Source: Stenotrophomonas lacuserhaii (GTDB lineage: Bacteria > Pseudomonadota > Gammaproteobacteria > Xanthomonadales > Xanthomonadaceae). Taken from it: 64,000 nt of DNA. The notes below the pieces were generated by a model. That model was not told the origin of the DNA, did not search any database, and worked only from the letters and a program-made list of their open reading frames with translations. Made by a program: the position numbers and the translations under genes. Numbering within the stretch: the first letter of the stretch is position 1; each line of letters opens with the position of its first letter. The stretch spans positions 28,125 to 92,124 of the forward strand of contig NZ_JACSQS010000013.1 in the NCBI RefSeq assembly GCF_014836545.1. Reading direction: 5' to 3'. Shown in pieces: positions 8,991 through 17,711 of the stretch.

Positions 8991-10000
8991 CGGCGCGGCG
9001 CGTCCACCTTGGCCAGCAGGGCCGAAAGCACATCGTCGGCATCCTGGCCTTCGATCTGCAGCTCCGGTGCCAGCGCGATGCGGTGGCGCAGTGCGGGGCG
9101 TGCGATATCGCGCACGTCGTCGGGGGTGACGAAATCGCGTCCGGACAACAGCGCCTGTGCACGCGCTGCACGCACCAGCGCGATGCTGCCGCGCGGCCCC
9201 GCGCCGAGTGCGATGCCCGGCCATTTCCGGGTGGCGGCGACGATCCGCACCGCGTAGTCGATCACTTCGGCATCCACGGTGATGGCGGCCGTGGCCTGCT
9301 GCAGCGCGACCACTTCGCCGGCGCTGAGCACCCGCGGCACCCGCTGCAGGTCGAAGTCGCTGGCGCTGCGGCCAGTGGTGACTGCATCGACCATGCGCTT
9401 CTCTTCCTCCAGCGCCGGGTAATCGATGATGATCTTCAGCAGGAAGCGGTCCAACTGCGCTTCCGGCAGCGGGTAGGTGCCTTCCTGCTCCACCGGATTC
9501 TGCGTGGCCAGCGCCATGAAGGGCGGTGCCAGCGGGAAGGACTTGCCTTCGATGGTGACCTGGCCTTCCTGCATCACTTCCAGCAGCGCCGACTGGGTCT
9601 TGGCCGGCGCGCGGTTGATCTCATCGGCCAGCAGCAGGTTGGTGAACACCGGTCCGCGGCGGATCTTGAAGCTCTCGCTCTTGGGGTCGTACACCGCATG
9701 GCCGCTGACATCGCTTGGCATCAGGTCGGGGGTGAACTGCACCCGGCCGTGGTCCAGCTCCAGCGCCTGTGCCAGCGCGCGCACCAGCAGCGTCTTGCCC
9801 AGTCCGGGCACGCCTTCGATGAGCACGTGGCCACCGGCCAGCAGCGCGATCAGGATCTGGTCCAGCACGTCCTGTTGGCCGATGAAGGCATGGCCGACCG
9901 CTTCGCGGATCGCGTCCACGCGTTCGACCAGGTCACCGGCAACCGGCGAAGGTCCACCCAGCGGTGGCGGGGTCGTAGGGGTGTTTTCCAGTTCGGTCAT
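8987..10000 (-). CDS. MoxR family AAA+ ATPase
   Basis: A 337-residue AAA+ ATPase starting MTELENTPTTPPPLGG; the start overlaps the upstream stop by four bases. Walker A is EGVPGLGKTLLVRAL, Walker B is NLLLADEINRAPAKTQSALL, and sensor/arginine motifs follow (ATQNPVEQEGTYPLPEAQLD is the MoxR signature). MoxR proteins work as chaperone-like ATPases, usually with the DUF58/vWA protein encoded next door, to mature membrane or metal-dependent complexes. The substrate here is unknown. An upstream in-frame start would extend it into the preceding gene and is less likely. Confidence 0.93.
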   Translation of the reverse strand: MTELENTPTTPPPLGGPSPVAGDLVERVDAIREAVGHAFIGQQDVLDQILIALLAGGHVLIEGVPGLGKTLLVRALAQALELDHGRVQFTPDLMPSDVSGHAVYDPKSESFKIRRGPVFTNLLLADEINRAPAKTQSALLEVMQEGQVTIEGKSFPLAPPFMALATQNPVEQEGTYPLPEAQLDRFLLKIIIDYPALEEEKRMVDAVTTGRSASDFDLQRVPRVLSAGEVVALQQATAAITVDAEVIDYAVRIVAATRKWPGIALGAGPRGSIALVRAARAQALLSGRDFVTPDDVRDIARPALRHRIALAPELQIEGQDADDVLSALLAKVDAPRR

Positions 10001-11193
10001 AGCAGGCGTCTCATCTGCAGCAGGAGGGCAATCCGCTCTTTCAGGGCGGTGAGGTCGTTGGCAGCGGGCGCGGCCAGCGCGGTGTGCACGCGACTGGCTG
10101 GCCATTGCAGCAGGGTGGCGATGGCATGTTCCTGGGCGGCGCCTTCCAGTGCGGCGGCGATCGGCGCGCGCGCCTGCAGCCGGCGCAGGAACAGCCCACG
10201 TACCGCGGCATGCAGACGCGGGCCCTGGCGCTGGCGCAGCAGCAGTTCGCCGCTGGCGCGCACGTGTTCCAGCAGCGATCGGCGTTCGGCCAGCGGCGAG
10301 GGCAGTTCACTGCCCAAGCGCTGCGAGCGCATCCACAGCCCGCCCAGCAGGGACAACAACAGCGGCAGCCAGACCGGCCAACCCTCGAAGAACATCCGCG
10401 CCCACAGCGACGGCGGCCGGCTGGCGTACACCAGCCACATCGTGCCCTTGCCGTAGTTCGGCTGCAGCAGGTAGCGGGTCAGGTCGCGGTGCGGACGGTC
10501 GTGCAGGCCGTCGACAGCGGCGGTCTGAATCCCGTTCGGGCGCAACGCGGCCGGCAGGAAGGAGTTGGTGTCGGTCTGACCCTTCATGAACTCCATGTCC
10601 GCCAGTACATCCACCACGCCGCGGCCGTGACCGATGCGGGCAAACACGTAGCCGTCTTCGTTGCCCCACTCGCGTTGCACGTTGGCGTAGGCCGCATCGC
10701 TGACGTCGAAACGGCGTCCGCTGCAGAACTCCCGGTGGCGGTCCTCGCCTTCCACCTGGAACGGCTGGCACGCACTGCCGAAGCCCAGGCTGCCCACGCC
10801 CAGCGCCTGCAGCAGGGCCGGTTCCTGACGCTTGTCATCCTCGCCGGTAGGCGGCGTGCGCACCAGCAGATGGCCGCCGCGCTGGACCCAGGCCAGCAGT
10901 GCGGCCACTTCCGGTGCGGGCAGTTCGCCGCTGTCCTGCAGCAGCACCACGGTATCGCCGGCGGCCGGAGACATCGCTGCCATGTCCAGCCGCGCGCGTG
11001 CCTGCACCTGCAGGCCATCGGCGCGCAGCGCCTGGCCCAGCACGTACAACGGGTTGTAACTGGCCTCGCCCTGCGGCGGCAGCGTTTCGGTCCTGCTCAC
11101 CTGCTCATGGGTACGCAGGAACCACACCACCAGCGGCACGCTGACCAGCACCGCCAGGCCGATCAACAACGGCCACAGCACGCGCGCCTTCAT
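9997..11193 (-). CDS. DUF4350 domain membrane protein
   Basis: A 398-residue protein starting MKARVLWPLLIGLAVLVSVP, a membrane anchor. An extracytoplasmic DUF4350-like domain follows (SYNPLYVLGQALRADGLQVQ; DTVVLLQDSGELPAPEVAAL). A second membrane segment WPVWLPLLLSLLGGLWM lies near residue 270, and the cytoplasmic tail is helical. DUF4350 proteins regularly sit between DUF4129 and MoxR genes. The start overlaps the DUF4129 stop (ATGA) and the end overlaps moxR. Confidence 0.85.
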   Translation of the reverse strand: MKARVLWPLLIGLAVLVSVPLVVWFLRTHEQVSRTETLPPQGEASYNPLYVLGQALRADGLQVQARARLDMAAMSPAAGDTVVLLQDSGELPAPEVAALLAWVQRGGHLLVRTPPTGEDDKRQEPALLQALGVGSLGFGSACQPFQVEGEDRHREFCSGRRFDVSDAAYANVQREWGNEDGYVFARIGHGRGVVDVLADMEFMKGQTDTNSFLPAALRPNGIQTAAVDGLHDRPHRDLTRYLLQPNYGKGTMWLVYASRPPSLWARMFFEGWPVWLPLLLSLLGGLWMRSQRLGSELPSPLAERRSLLEHVRASGELLLRQRQGPRLHAAVRGLFLRRLQARAPIAAALEGAAQEHAIATLLQWPASRVHTALAAPAANDLTALKERIALLLQMRRLL

Positions 11194-12821
11194 GCCGGCC
11201 ACCGGTACTGCGCCTGCAGGCTGTCAGCCAGTGCCTGGAAGGCATCGCGCGAGGGCAGGCGGTTGCCGTAGGCGGCGTACTGCCACATGCGCACGATGGC
11301 GCCGAACAGTTCGCGGTCGCGCGCGTCGGGCATGCGGCGCGATGCACGCAGCACCTGCGCTTCGGTGGCGCCCGGCGGCACTACCACGCCGCTGCGGTCG
11401 ACCACCGTCCCCACGCTGGCGCGGTACAACAGGGCCAGTGCCTGGCGCGGTAGCCCGCGATCCCACAATTGGCGCGCGCGGGTCGCCACGTCGGGCGGCA
11501 CCACCTCAGGCGGGGTGATCGAATCTTCGATCAGCGCGCCGGGGGCGGCGGCCTTGCGCCGGCCGGATCCGCGCAGCCACGGCAGCCAGCGCCGCGCGGT
11601 CAGCAGCAGGATCAGCAGCAGCACCCCGAGCAGCAGCCACAGTCCCCATTCCATCGCCAGGGCGACCATCTTCGCGGCCGATCCCACCAGCTCTTTGGAT
11701 TTCCCTGCGTCGGTTTCGCGCTTCAGCCGCTCGCGTTCCTTGCGCTCGGCTTCGTCCTCGGGTTCACGTGTTTTCCACTCCGTGACCTCCCGCGTGGGAC
11801 TCTGCAGCGGGTCTTCATACGCGCGCTGCACGGCCTGGCGGAAGCCGGCGGTGTCGACCGGTGCATCACCGAAGATGCCAGCCGGCGTGTCGTCGGGATC
11901 GATCGGCGAAAGCGTCTCTTCTTCTGCTTCTGCCTCTTCTTCTTCTTCGGCTGACGCTGCCGCGTCGTCGGCCACGTCCTGCGGGGTGTCCTGCGCGTGC
12001 ACCGGTGCGTATGCCCCCGGCAGCGAGAACAGCAGCACCAGCAGCAGCAACGGCGCGGCCTGCTGCAGGCGCTCGCGCAGGCGGCGGAAGCTGATTTCAA
12101 CGTCCCATGCTTCCATCTGCGTGCGGCGGTTGAGATACAGGCCGAAGCCCGCCCCGACATGCAACGGCCCGATCACGCTGGCGACCAGCCAGAACACGCC
12201 ATTCAATCCAAATTTCGCCCAGGCCGGGGTGTCCTGCCGCACCAGTTCCCACGCCGCGCGCCAGGAATCGCTCAACAGTTCCACCGGCACGAACAGGAAG
12301 ATCGCCGACAGCGCGCCGATCACCAGCACCGCTTCGAAGCCCAGGCACAGCAGCGTGAGCAGCATCGACGGACCGGCCGCCGCGCTCAGCACCGCACGCC
12401 GGCGCAGGCTGCGCAGCGGCGCGTCGGCGCCTTCCAGCAGGTTCACCGGCAGGCACACGTTGCGTACCGGACTGAAGCGCCGCCAGCCAAGATAACCCCA
12501 GAACCCGCTGACGCCCCAGAGGCGCTGCGCGCGCAATGCCTGCCACGCGGTGACCGGTTCGCCGAATACATCGCGTGAGAGCACATACAGCACCACGCGA
12601 TCAAACGCCGGCTTGCACCACCACAGCAGCAGCCACGCCCAGCCAAAGGCATCGCCGTGCCACCACGCCAGTGCATTGAACAGCACGAACAGCGGCGCAC
12701 TGGCCAGCAACCAGGCGCCCCACGCCGCGCGCGGCTGCCGGCGTACCAGCGCCATGCCCAGTTCCATCGCCTCCCAACTGCTGCGGACGCGCAGCGCTAC
12801 GTTGAGCTGGTCAATCCGCAT
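11190..12821 (-). CDS. DUF4129 domain membrane protein
   Basis: A 543-residue protein starting MRIDQLNVALRVRSSWEAME, overlapping the SpoIIM-like stop by 11 bases. Its N-terminal half has at least five membrane segments (for example LLASAPLFVLFNALAWW and LLTLLCLGFEAVLVIGAL). A charged region with a Glu run follows (SAEEEEEAEAEEETLSPID), then another membrane segment near WGLWLLLGVLLLILLL and a C-terminal DUF4129 domain (ARQLWDRGLPRQALALLYRA, then PPGATEAQVLRASRR). Transglutaminase-associated DUF4129 domains are common partners of DUF58/MoxR systems. Confidence 0.85.
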   Translation of the reverse strand: MRIDQLNVALRVRSSWEAMELGMALVRRQPRAAWGAWLLASAPLFVLFNALAWWHGDAFGWAWLLLWWCKPAFDRVVLYVLSRDVFGEPVTAWQALRAQRLWGVSGFWGYLGWRRFSPVRNVCLPVNLLEGADAPLRSLRRRAVLSAAAGPSMLLTLLCLGFEAVLVIGALSAIFLFVPVELLSDSWRAAWELVRQDTPAWAKFGLNGVFWLVASVIGPLHVGAGFGLYLNRRTQMEAWDVEISFRRLRERLQQAAPLLLLVLLFSLPGAYAPVHAQDTPQDVADDAAASAEEEEEAEAEEETLSPIDPDDTPAGIFGDAPVDTAGFRQAVQRAYEDPLQSPTREVTEWKTREPEDEAERKERERLKRETDAGKSKELVGSAAKMVALAMEWGLWLLLGVLLLILLLTARRWLPWLRGSGRRKAAAPGALIEDSITPPEVVPPDVATRARQLWDRGLPRQALALLYRASVGTVVDRSGVVVPPGATEAQVLRASRRMPDARDRELFGAIVRMWQYAAYGNRLPSRDAFQALADSLQAQYRWPA

Positions 12822-13809
12822 GCGCACCCCCGCGGCCACCGCGCCACAGCCACAGCAGGACCAGCGTCCACAGCACCGCAGCGACGCTGTACTTGCCCCA
12901 GGCCGGAATGCTGGCGATGGATGACCAGAATGCTTCGATGAAGGCGGCCACCAGCAGCATCGCAGCGATGCCCAGGCACAGCCGTGCGCCGATCCGTCCG
13001 CCTTCCACCAGCGCATCCAGGCGGCGCTTGCGCCCGGGCGCCACCAGCCGCAGGCCGAGCTGCAGGCCTGCGCCGCCGGCGATCACGATCGCGGTGAGTT
13101 CGAAGGCACCATGGCCCACCACGAAGCGCCAGAACGGATCGCCGTGGCCGACGTGCTGCAGGTGCCCGGCCACCGTGCCGATGGTGATGCCGTTGAACAG
13201 CAGCACCAGCACCGTACCGACACCGGCCAGCAGGCCGCTGGCGAAGGTGCGCAGGCCGATGCTGATGTTGTTCATGATGTAGTAGCCGAACATCATCCAG
13301 TCGGTGCCACTGTCGCGGCCCAGGTTGGGTGATGACGGGTCGTACATGCGTTCCACCTGCGCTAGGCGTGCGTTGTCCATCAACAGGTGGACCAGGTCCG
13401 GCCGCAGCTGCACGGCCACGAAGCTGCCCACCAGCGGTACCGCGAACAAGGCCAGCGCCACCCACATCACCGTGGCCTGGCTGCGTACCAGCTGCGGGAA
13501 ATCGGCGAGCAGGAACTCCAGCACACCGCGCCAACGAAATGCCGGCGTGCGGTACAGCAGCGTGTGGCCGCGCTGCATCAACTGCTGCAGGTGTTCCACC
13601 AGCTGCGGGCTGTAGCCGCGCTGGCGGGCCAGCGCCAGCTGCTGGCACAGGCGCCGGTAGCGCTGCGGGAACTCCGCATCGGCCGGCAACGCAGGATCCA
13701 CCGGCGCACGCGCGCGACGACGGCGGCCCAGGTGCGCACGCTGCTCCAGCCAGGCTTCCAGGGCCTGCCATTCGGGTTGGTAACGGCTGACGAACTGTTC
13801 CTGTCTCAT
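12811..13809 (-). CDS. SpoIIM-like (stage II sporulation protein M family) membrane protein
   Basis: A 332-residue protein with a soluble helical N-terminus (MRQEQFVSRYQPEWQALEAW) and four to five membrane segments from about residue 110. The family block NNISIGLRTFASGLLAGVGT and the GHGAFELTAIVIAGGAGLQL motif are typical of SpoIIM homologues. The name comes from Bacillus sporulation, but this organism type does not sporulate; here it is a component of the MoxR-linked cluster. ATGA overlap with the RDD gene upstream. Confidence 0.9.
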   Translation of the reverse strand: MRQEQFVSRYQPEWQALEAWLEQRAHLGRRRRARAPVDPALPADAEFPQRYRRLCQQLALARQRGYSPQLVEHLQQLMQRGHTLLYRTPAFRWRGVLEFLLADFPQLVRSQATVMWVALALFAVPLVGSFVAVQLRPDLVHLLMDNARLAQVERMYDPSSPNLGRDSGTDWMMFGYYIMNNISIGLRTFASGLLAGVGTVLVLLFNGITIGTVAGHLQHVGHGDPFWRFVVGHGAFELTAIVIAGGAGLQLGLRLVAPGRKRRLDALVEGGRIGARLCLGIAAMLLVAAFIEAFWSSIASIPAWGKYSVAAVLWTLVLLWLWRGGRGGAHAD

Positions 13810-14498
13810 CGCCGTCCCAGCAACCAGTTGGCCATGGCATACAGGCGCAGCACGCCGACCTGCCCGTTGGCTTGGGTCAGTGGGCTGGCGATGGCTGCCA
13901 GTTCCTGTTGGCGGGCCGGTGCCAGCAGCGGGGCGCGCTCGGCGAAGGCGATCACCGCCGATTGTTCCTGCGGTTGCAGCGCAACCGGGGGCGGCAGCGC
14001 GCTGTCGATGGTGGCGGCCGGCGCACGGATGCGCGCATCGCCATGCACCACCAGCGTGCCGGCGACCAGATCGCCCAGCCGCCGTCCATTTGCATCGAAC
14101 AGGCTGCTGAGCAGGCCCAGCGCGTAGCCGAACGGCAGCATGTCCACGGTGCGCAGCAGGTTGCGCGTGACCGATCCGCTCCAGCCCACCGGTGCCCCAT
14201 CGCGGGCGATCACCCGCAGGCCCATCGCCCGCTTGCCCAGGGTCTGGCCCCAGATCGCTTCCAGCACGATGGTGTAGGCCCAGTAGAGCAGGAACATCAG
14301 CGCCAGGTGCAGCCCGCGCCCGAACTCATCCAGCAGTGCCAGCGGGAAGGCCAGCACGATCAGCACGGCCGCGCGGATCGCGAAATCAATCAGCCAGGCC
14401 AGCGCACGCGGCAGTGGACCGGCGGCACGCAGCTGCAACGGCACGCCTTCCGGCGTGACCACTTCGCGGTAGGTATCCAGCATCGGCGTTGCGGTCAT
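13806..14498 (-). CDS. RDD family membrane protein
   Basis: A 230-residue protein and first gene of the overlapping operon. It has the RDD-domain pattern: RALAWLIDFAIRAAVLIVLA with conserved Arg and Asp in the first membrane segment, then FLLYWAYTIVLEAIWGQTLGKRAMGLRV, the standard family block. The RDD domain is possibly a transporter or channel; its role with MoxR is unknown. The start MTATPMLDTYREVVTPEGV is well placed. The promoter for all six genes should lie in 14499-14600. Confidence 0.9.
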   Translation of the reverse strand: MTATPMLDTYREVVTPEGVPLQLRAAGPLPRALAWLIDFAIRAAVLIVLAFPLALLDEFGRGLHLALMFLLYWAYTIVLEAIWGQTLGKRAMGLRVIARDGAPVGWSGSVTRNLLRTVDMLPFGYALGLLSSLFDANGRRLGDLVAGTLVVHGDARIRAPAATIDSALPPPVALQPQEQSAVIAFAERAPLLAPARQQELAAIASPLTQANGQVGVLRLYAMANWLLGRR

Positions 14499-14629
14499 CT
14501 GTGCCGGATTCCTCTCCGGCAGGCGGCCACGGGCATGTGAGTCTCGACGTCATCCTGGGTCGGAGTCTGACTTTAGCAGGTTGCCGCGGCCACCGAGCCA
14601 ACGGAAGTTCGCTTTACCGCAGCTGGGCC

Positions 14630-15160
14630 TCAGCCCAGGTACTCGTCCTTCAACCGCACGTAGTGGTCGGCCGAATAGTGCAGCGCTTCGATCTCGCTGT
14701 CCTTCAGCATGCGCGCCGGGCGGGCCGGGTTGCCTACCCACAGTTCGCCTTCACCGACCACCTTGCCCGGACCCACCACCGCGCCGGCGCCGACGAAGCC
14801 GTGCTTCTCCACCCGGGCCCCATCGAGGATGCAGGCGCCCATGCCGATCAGGCTGTAGTCGCCGATGCTGCAGGCATGGATGATGCAGCCGTGGCCGACA
14901 GTGACCCCTTCGCCGATCAGCGTGGGATAGCCGGCCTTGTTGAACGGGCTGTGGTGGCTGACATGGATGATGGTGCCGTCCTGCACGTTGGTGCGTGCAC
15001 CGATGCGCACGAAGTTGACGTCACCGCGGATCACCGTGCCCGGCCACACCGAAGCATCCTCGCCGATTTCCACATCGCCGATGATCGTGCAGGCAGGGTC
15101 TACGTAGGCACGCGCGCCGAGCACCGGCATCTTGTCGCGGAAGGGGCGTAGCGGGTTCAT
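14630..15160 (-). CDS. Gamma carbonic anhydrase-like hexapeptide protein (YrdA type)
   Basis: A 176-residue left-handed beta-helix protein. Hexapeptide repeats run from AYVDPACTIIGDVEIGEDAS to VGPGKVVGEGELWVGNPA. Three candidate zinc-binding histidines appear in IIHVSHHS and VTVGHGCIIH. I chose MNPLRPFRDKMPVLGARAYV as the start because the upstream in-frame extension falls in REP DNA. Homologues bind zinc at trimer interfaces; carbonic anhydrase activity of bacterial YrdA forms is not always demonstrable. A single-gene unit. Confidence 0.9.
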   Translation of the reverse strand: MNPLRPFRDKMPVLGARAYVDPACTIIGDVEIGEDASVWPGTVIRGDVNFVRIGARTNVQDGTIIHVSHHSPFNKAGYPTLIGEGVTVGHGCIIHACSIGDYSLIGMGACILDGARVEKHGFVGAGAVVGPGKVVGEGELWVGNPARPARMLKDSEIEALHYSADHYVRLKDEYLG

Positions 15161-15202
15161 CGGGTTCTCCGGTACAGCGCCGAGCCCAGCCCGGCAGAAA
15201 AG

Positions 15203-15263
15203 GTAGCGCCGAGCCATGCCCGGCCATAAGGGTAGCGCCGAGCCATGCTCGGCGAGCGCAGCG
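15203..15263. repeat. SMAG elements between gamma-CA gene and mnmG
   Basis: Two GTAG-headed copies: ggtagcgccgagccatgcccggc (about 15203-15225) and ggtagcgccgagccatgctcggcgagc (about 15232-15258), followed by gcagcgg. They lie just beyond the mnmG 3' end. Confidence 0.85.
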
Positions 15264-15281
15264 GCCCGCAGGCCCGCCGCC

Positions 15282-17171
15282 TTACGCCACGCGTCCGCGG
15301 CGCGAACGTTCCAGGTGCACCAGCAACAGCGAAATCGCCGCCGGGGTCATGCCGGGGATGCGCTGGGCCTGACCGATGGTCTGCGGCCGCACGCGTTCGA
15401 GTTTCTGCAGCGCTTCGGCCGACAACCCGCGCACGATCGCATAATCGAAGCCCTCGGTGATCGGGGTGGATTCATGCCGTTGCTGGCGCTCGATCTCATC
15501 GCGCTGGCGGTCCAGGTAACCGGCGTACTTGACGCCGATCTCCACCTGCTCGGCCACCTTGGCATCGTCCACGCCCGGGCCCAGCGAGGGCACCTGCATC
15601 AGCTTGGCGTAGTCCAGTTCCGGGCGCTTGATCAGGTCCAGCACGTTGGTTTCCCGGCTCACCGCCACGCCCAGCACCTGTTCCACTTCGCGGCCCAGGG
15701 CATTGCCGGGCGTTGCCCAGAGCGCACGCAGCCGCGCACTTTCGGCGCCCACCGCCGCCTGCTTGGTCTCGAACGCCGCCCAGCGGCGGTCGTCCACCAG
15801 GCCCATCTCGCGGCCGACCGGGGTCAGGCGCTGGTCGGCATTGTCTTCGCGCAACTGCAGCCGGTATTCGGCGCGGCTGGTGAACATGCGGTACGGCTCG
15901 GTGGTGCCGTGGGTGATCAGGTCATCCACCAGCACGCCGAGGTACGCTTCATCGCGGCGCGGGCACCAGCCGTCCAGCCCACGCACCTGACGGGCGGCAT
16001 TCAGCCCGGCCAGCAGGCCCTGCGCGGCGGCTTCTTCATAGCCGGTGGTGCCGTTGATCTGGCCGGCGAAGAACAGCCCGCCCACGGTCTTGGTTTCCAG
16101 CGATGCCTTCAGGCCGCGCGGATCGAAGTAGTCGTATTCGATGGCGTAGCCGGGGCGGGTGATATGCGCGCTCTCGAAGCCGCGGATACTGCGCACCATC
16201 GCCAGCTGCACATCGAACGGCAACGAGGTCGAAATACCGTTGGGGTAGATCTCCACGATACCCAGGCCTTCGGGTTCGACGAAGATCTGATGGCTTTCCT
16301 TTTCGGCGAAGCGCACCACCTTGTCCTCGATGGACGGGCAGTAACGCGGGCCGATGCCTTCAATCTGCCCGCTGTACAGCGGCGAGCGATGCAGCGACTC
16401 GCGGATGATGTCGTGGGTGCGCGCGCTGGTATGGGTGATCCAGCAACTGACCTGCGGCGGATGCTCATCCACCGTTCCGAGGAAGGACATCACCGGCCGC
16501 GGATCGTCGCCGGGCTGCTCGTCCATCACGCTGTAATCCAGTGAACGGCCATCGATGCGCGGCGGCGTGCCGGTCTTCAGCCGGTCCACCTGGAACGGGC
16601 GTTCGCGCAGGCGCGCGGCCAGCGTGGTGGCCGGCGGATCGCCCATGCGGCCGGCGGCGTACTGGGTGGGCCCGACGTGGATCTTGCCGGCCAGGAAGGT
16701 CCCGGCGGTCAGCACCACCGCTGCCGCATCGAAGCGCAGGCCGGTCTGGGTGAGCACGCCACGCACCTGGTCGCCCTCGATGAACAGGTCATCCACGGCG
16801 GCTTGGAACACGGTCAGGTTCGGCTGCGCTTCCACGATGGCGCGGATCGCCATGCGGTACAGGTTGCGGTCGGCCTGGCAGCGGGTAGCGCGCACCGCCG
16901 GCCCCTTAGAGGCGTTCAAGGTGCGCCACTGGATGCCGGCGCGATCGGCGGCGTGCGCCATCGCCCCGCCCAGCGCATCGATTTCCTTGACCAGATGGCC
17001 CTTGCCGATTCCGCCGATCGCCGGGTTGCAGCTCATCGCGCCCACGGTTTCGATGTTGTGGGTGAGCAGCAGGGTGCGCGCGCCACCGCGTGCCGCGGCG
17101 AGCGCCGCTTCGGTGCCGGCGTGGCCGCCGCCGATGACGATGACGTCGTAACGATGGAAGGAGTCGGTCAT
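15282..17171 (-). CDS. mnmG: tRNA uridine-5-carboxymethylaminomethyl modification enzyme MnmG (GidA)
   Basis: A 629-residue FAD protein which with MnmE modifies U34 of tRNAs reading NNA/NNG codons. The N-terminal dinucleotide motif is [20 protein letters not shown]. Family signatures include [20 protein letters not shown], the double-cysteine region and the C-terminal [20 protein letters not shown] block. The start is [12 protein letters not shown]; an upstream in-frame ATG would add 25 Pro/Ala-rich residues and is less likely. Nothing appears operonic with it. Confidence 0.96.
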   Translation of the reverse strand: MTDSFHRYDVIVIGGGHAGTEAALAAARGGARTLLLTHNIETVGAMSCNPAIGGIGKGHLVKEIDALGGAMAHAADRAGIQWRTLNASKGPAVRATRCQADRNLYRMAIRAIVEAQPNLTVFQAAVDDLFIEGDQVRGVLTQTGLRFDAAAVVLTAGTFLAGKIHVGPTQYAAGRMGDPPATTLAARLRERPFQVDRLKTGTPPRIDGRSLDYSVMDEQPGDDPRPVMSFLGTVDEHPPQVSCWITHTSARTHDIIRESLHRSPLYSGQIEGIGPRYCPSIEDKVVRFAEKESHQIFVEPEGLGIVEIYPNGISTSLPFDVQLAMVRSIRGFESAHITRPGYAIEYDYFDPRGLKASLETKTVGGLFFAGQINGTTGYEEAAAQGLLAGLNAARQVRGLDGWCPRRDEAYLGVLVDDLITHGTTEPYRMFTSRAEYRLQLREDNADQRLTPVGREMGLVDDRRWAAFETKQAAVGAESARLRALWATPGNALGREVEQVLGVAVSRETNVLDLIKRPELDYAKLMQVPSLGPGVDDAKVAEQVEIGVKYAGYLDRQRDEIERQQRHESTPITEGFDYAIVRGLSAEALQKLERVRPQTIGQAQRIPGMTPAAISLLLVHLERSRRGRVA

Positions 17172-17320
17172 GGGGAAGGCAGGGGTGGCCGCAGCCATCG
17201 GTTGGGCAGGCGCAGGCGCCTTGGAGGGTGGCGATTTTAACGCCAATCGTGGCCGGGGTCAGATTCCTTTCGCCCCCGCCGGACAGAAATCCGGGCAGAT
17301 TCGTGAATCAACCCTAAAGT

Positions 17321-17336
17321 TGGCATGGAACCTGCA
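17321..17336 (+). promoter_or_regulatory. Sigma54 (-24/-12) promoter
   Basis: The sequence TGGCATGGAACCTGCA fits the RpoN consensus TGGCAYRNNNNTTGCW with one deviation (C for T before TGC) and exact GG-to-GC spacing. It is preceded by ccctaaagt. It lies in the 540-base gap between mnmG and a lipoprotein gene and points right, away from mnmG. The predicted start is near 17347. The only downstream unit in this orientation is a short transcript ending at the terminator at 17430-17467. Confidence 0.75.
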
Positions 17337-17346
17337 GATATATCCT

Positions 17347-17467
17347 TAGCACCCAGCGTGATCGGCGCCATTGGCGCTACGGACCGGAATTGGAACAGGG
17401 GCTGGTCCAGATGCACATTGGGGAAGCGTAGGGCCGGCAGTCGGGGGACTGTCCGGCCCTGTTTTTT
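17347..17467 (+). ncRNA. Candidate small RNA, sigma54-dependent, GGA-rich
   Basis: About 120 nt between a sigma54-like promoter and a strong intrinsic terminator, with no plausible reading frame or ribosome-binding site. Predicted stems include a GCGCC/GGCGC hairpin near 17365-17378 and a GGACC/GGTCC stem enclosing an unpaired GGAATTGGAACAGGGG segment. Five GGA motifs occur along the RNA, two in or next to predicted loops, as in RNAs that titrate RsmA/CsrA. That function is inference only. A shorter resemblance (CCGGAACAGGGG, TCCAGATG) recurs at 17570-17592. Confidence 0.6.
17430..17467 (+). terminator. Rho-independent terminator of the candidate sRNA
   Basis: AGGGCCGG (17430-17437) pairs with CCGGCCCT (17453-17460), extended by CAGTC/GACTG inside a GGGG loop with a single bulged T, followed by G and six T residues. 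This is a strong plus-strand terminator. Confidence 0.88.
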
Positions 17468-17515
17468 CCGGAACACCGGAGCAAGGCCGTTTCACCTGCA
17501 ACAGACGCTGAAACA

Positions 17516-17549
17516 ACAAGGCCCCGCTTGCGCGGGGCCTTGTCTTTTT
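17516..17549. terminator. Strong bidirectional intrinsic terminator
   Basis: Perfect 12-bp stem acaaggccccgc/gcggggccttgt with loop ttgc, followed on the plus strand by C and five T residues. On the minus strand the tail tgttgtttc is partly U-rich, so it may also end the lipoprotein transcript coming from 18257. Confidence 0.85.
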
Positions 17550-17711
17550 AGGTGCCGACATCCGACAGGGCCGGAACAGGGGGGATCCAGATGTTCCTGG
17601 CGGATATCGACGTAGATCGTATGACCGGCTGCGTCGACTTTGTCACTTTTGGACGCGGCGGGTCAATCCGGGCCTACTTTGAACCTTCCCGGCGGAAGGT
17701 TCAAGAGCCGA

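Noticed and set aside
8073-10456. Long plus-strand frames across the DUF58 and MoxR genes
   Set aside because: The minus-strand products have Walker motifs and clean overlapping starts; the plus frames are Gln/Arg/Ala-rich noise.
17552-17711. Small plus-strand frame starting ATG at 17591
   Set aside because: It runs on into the antisense of the lipoprotein gene and has no recognisable protein features.
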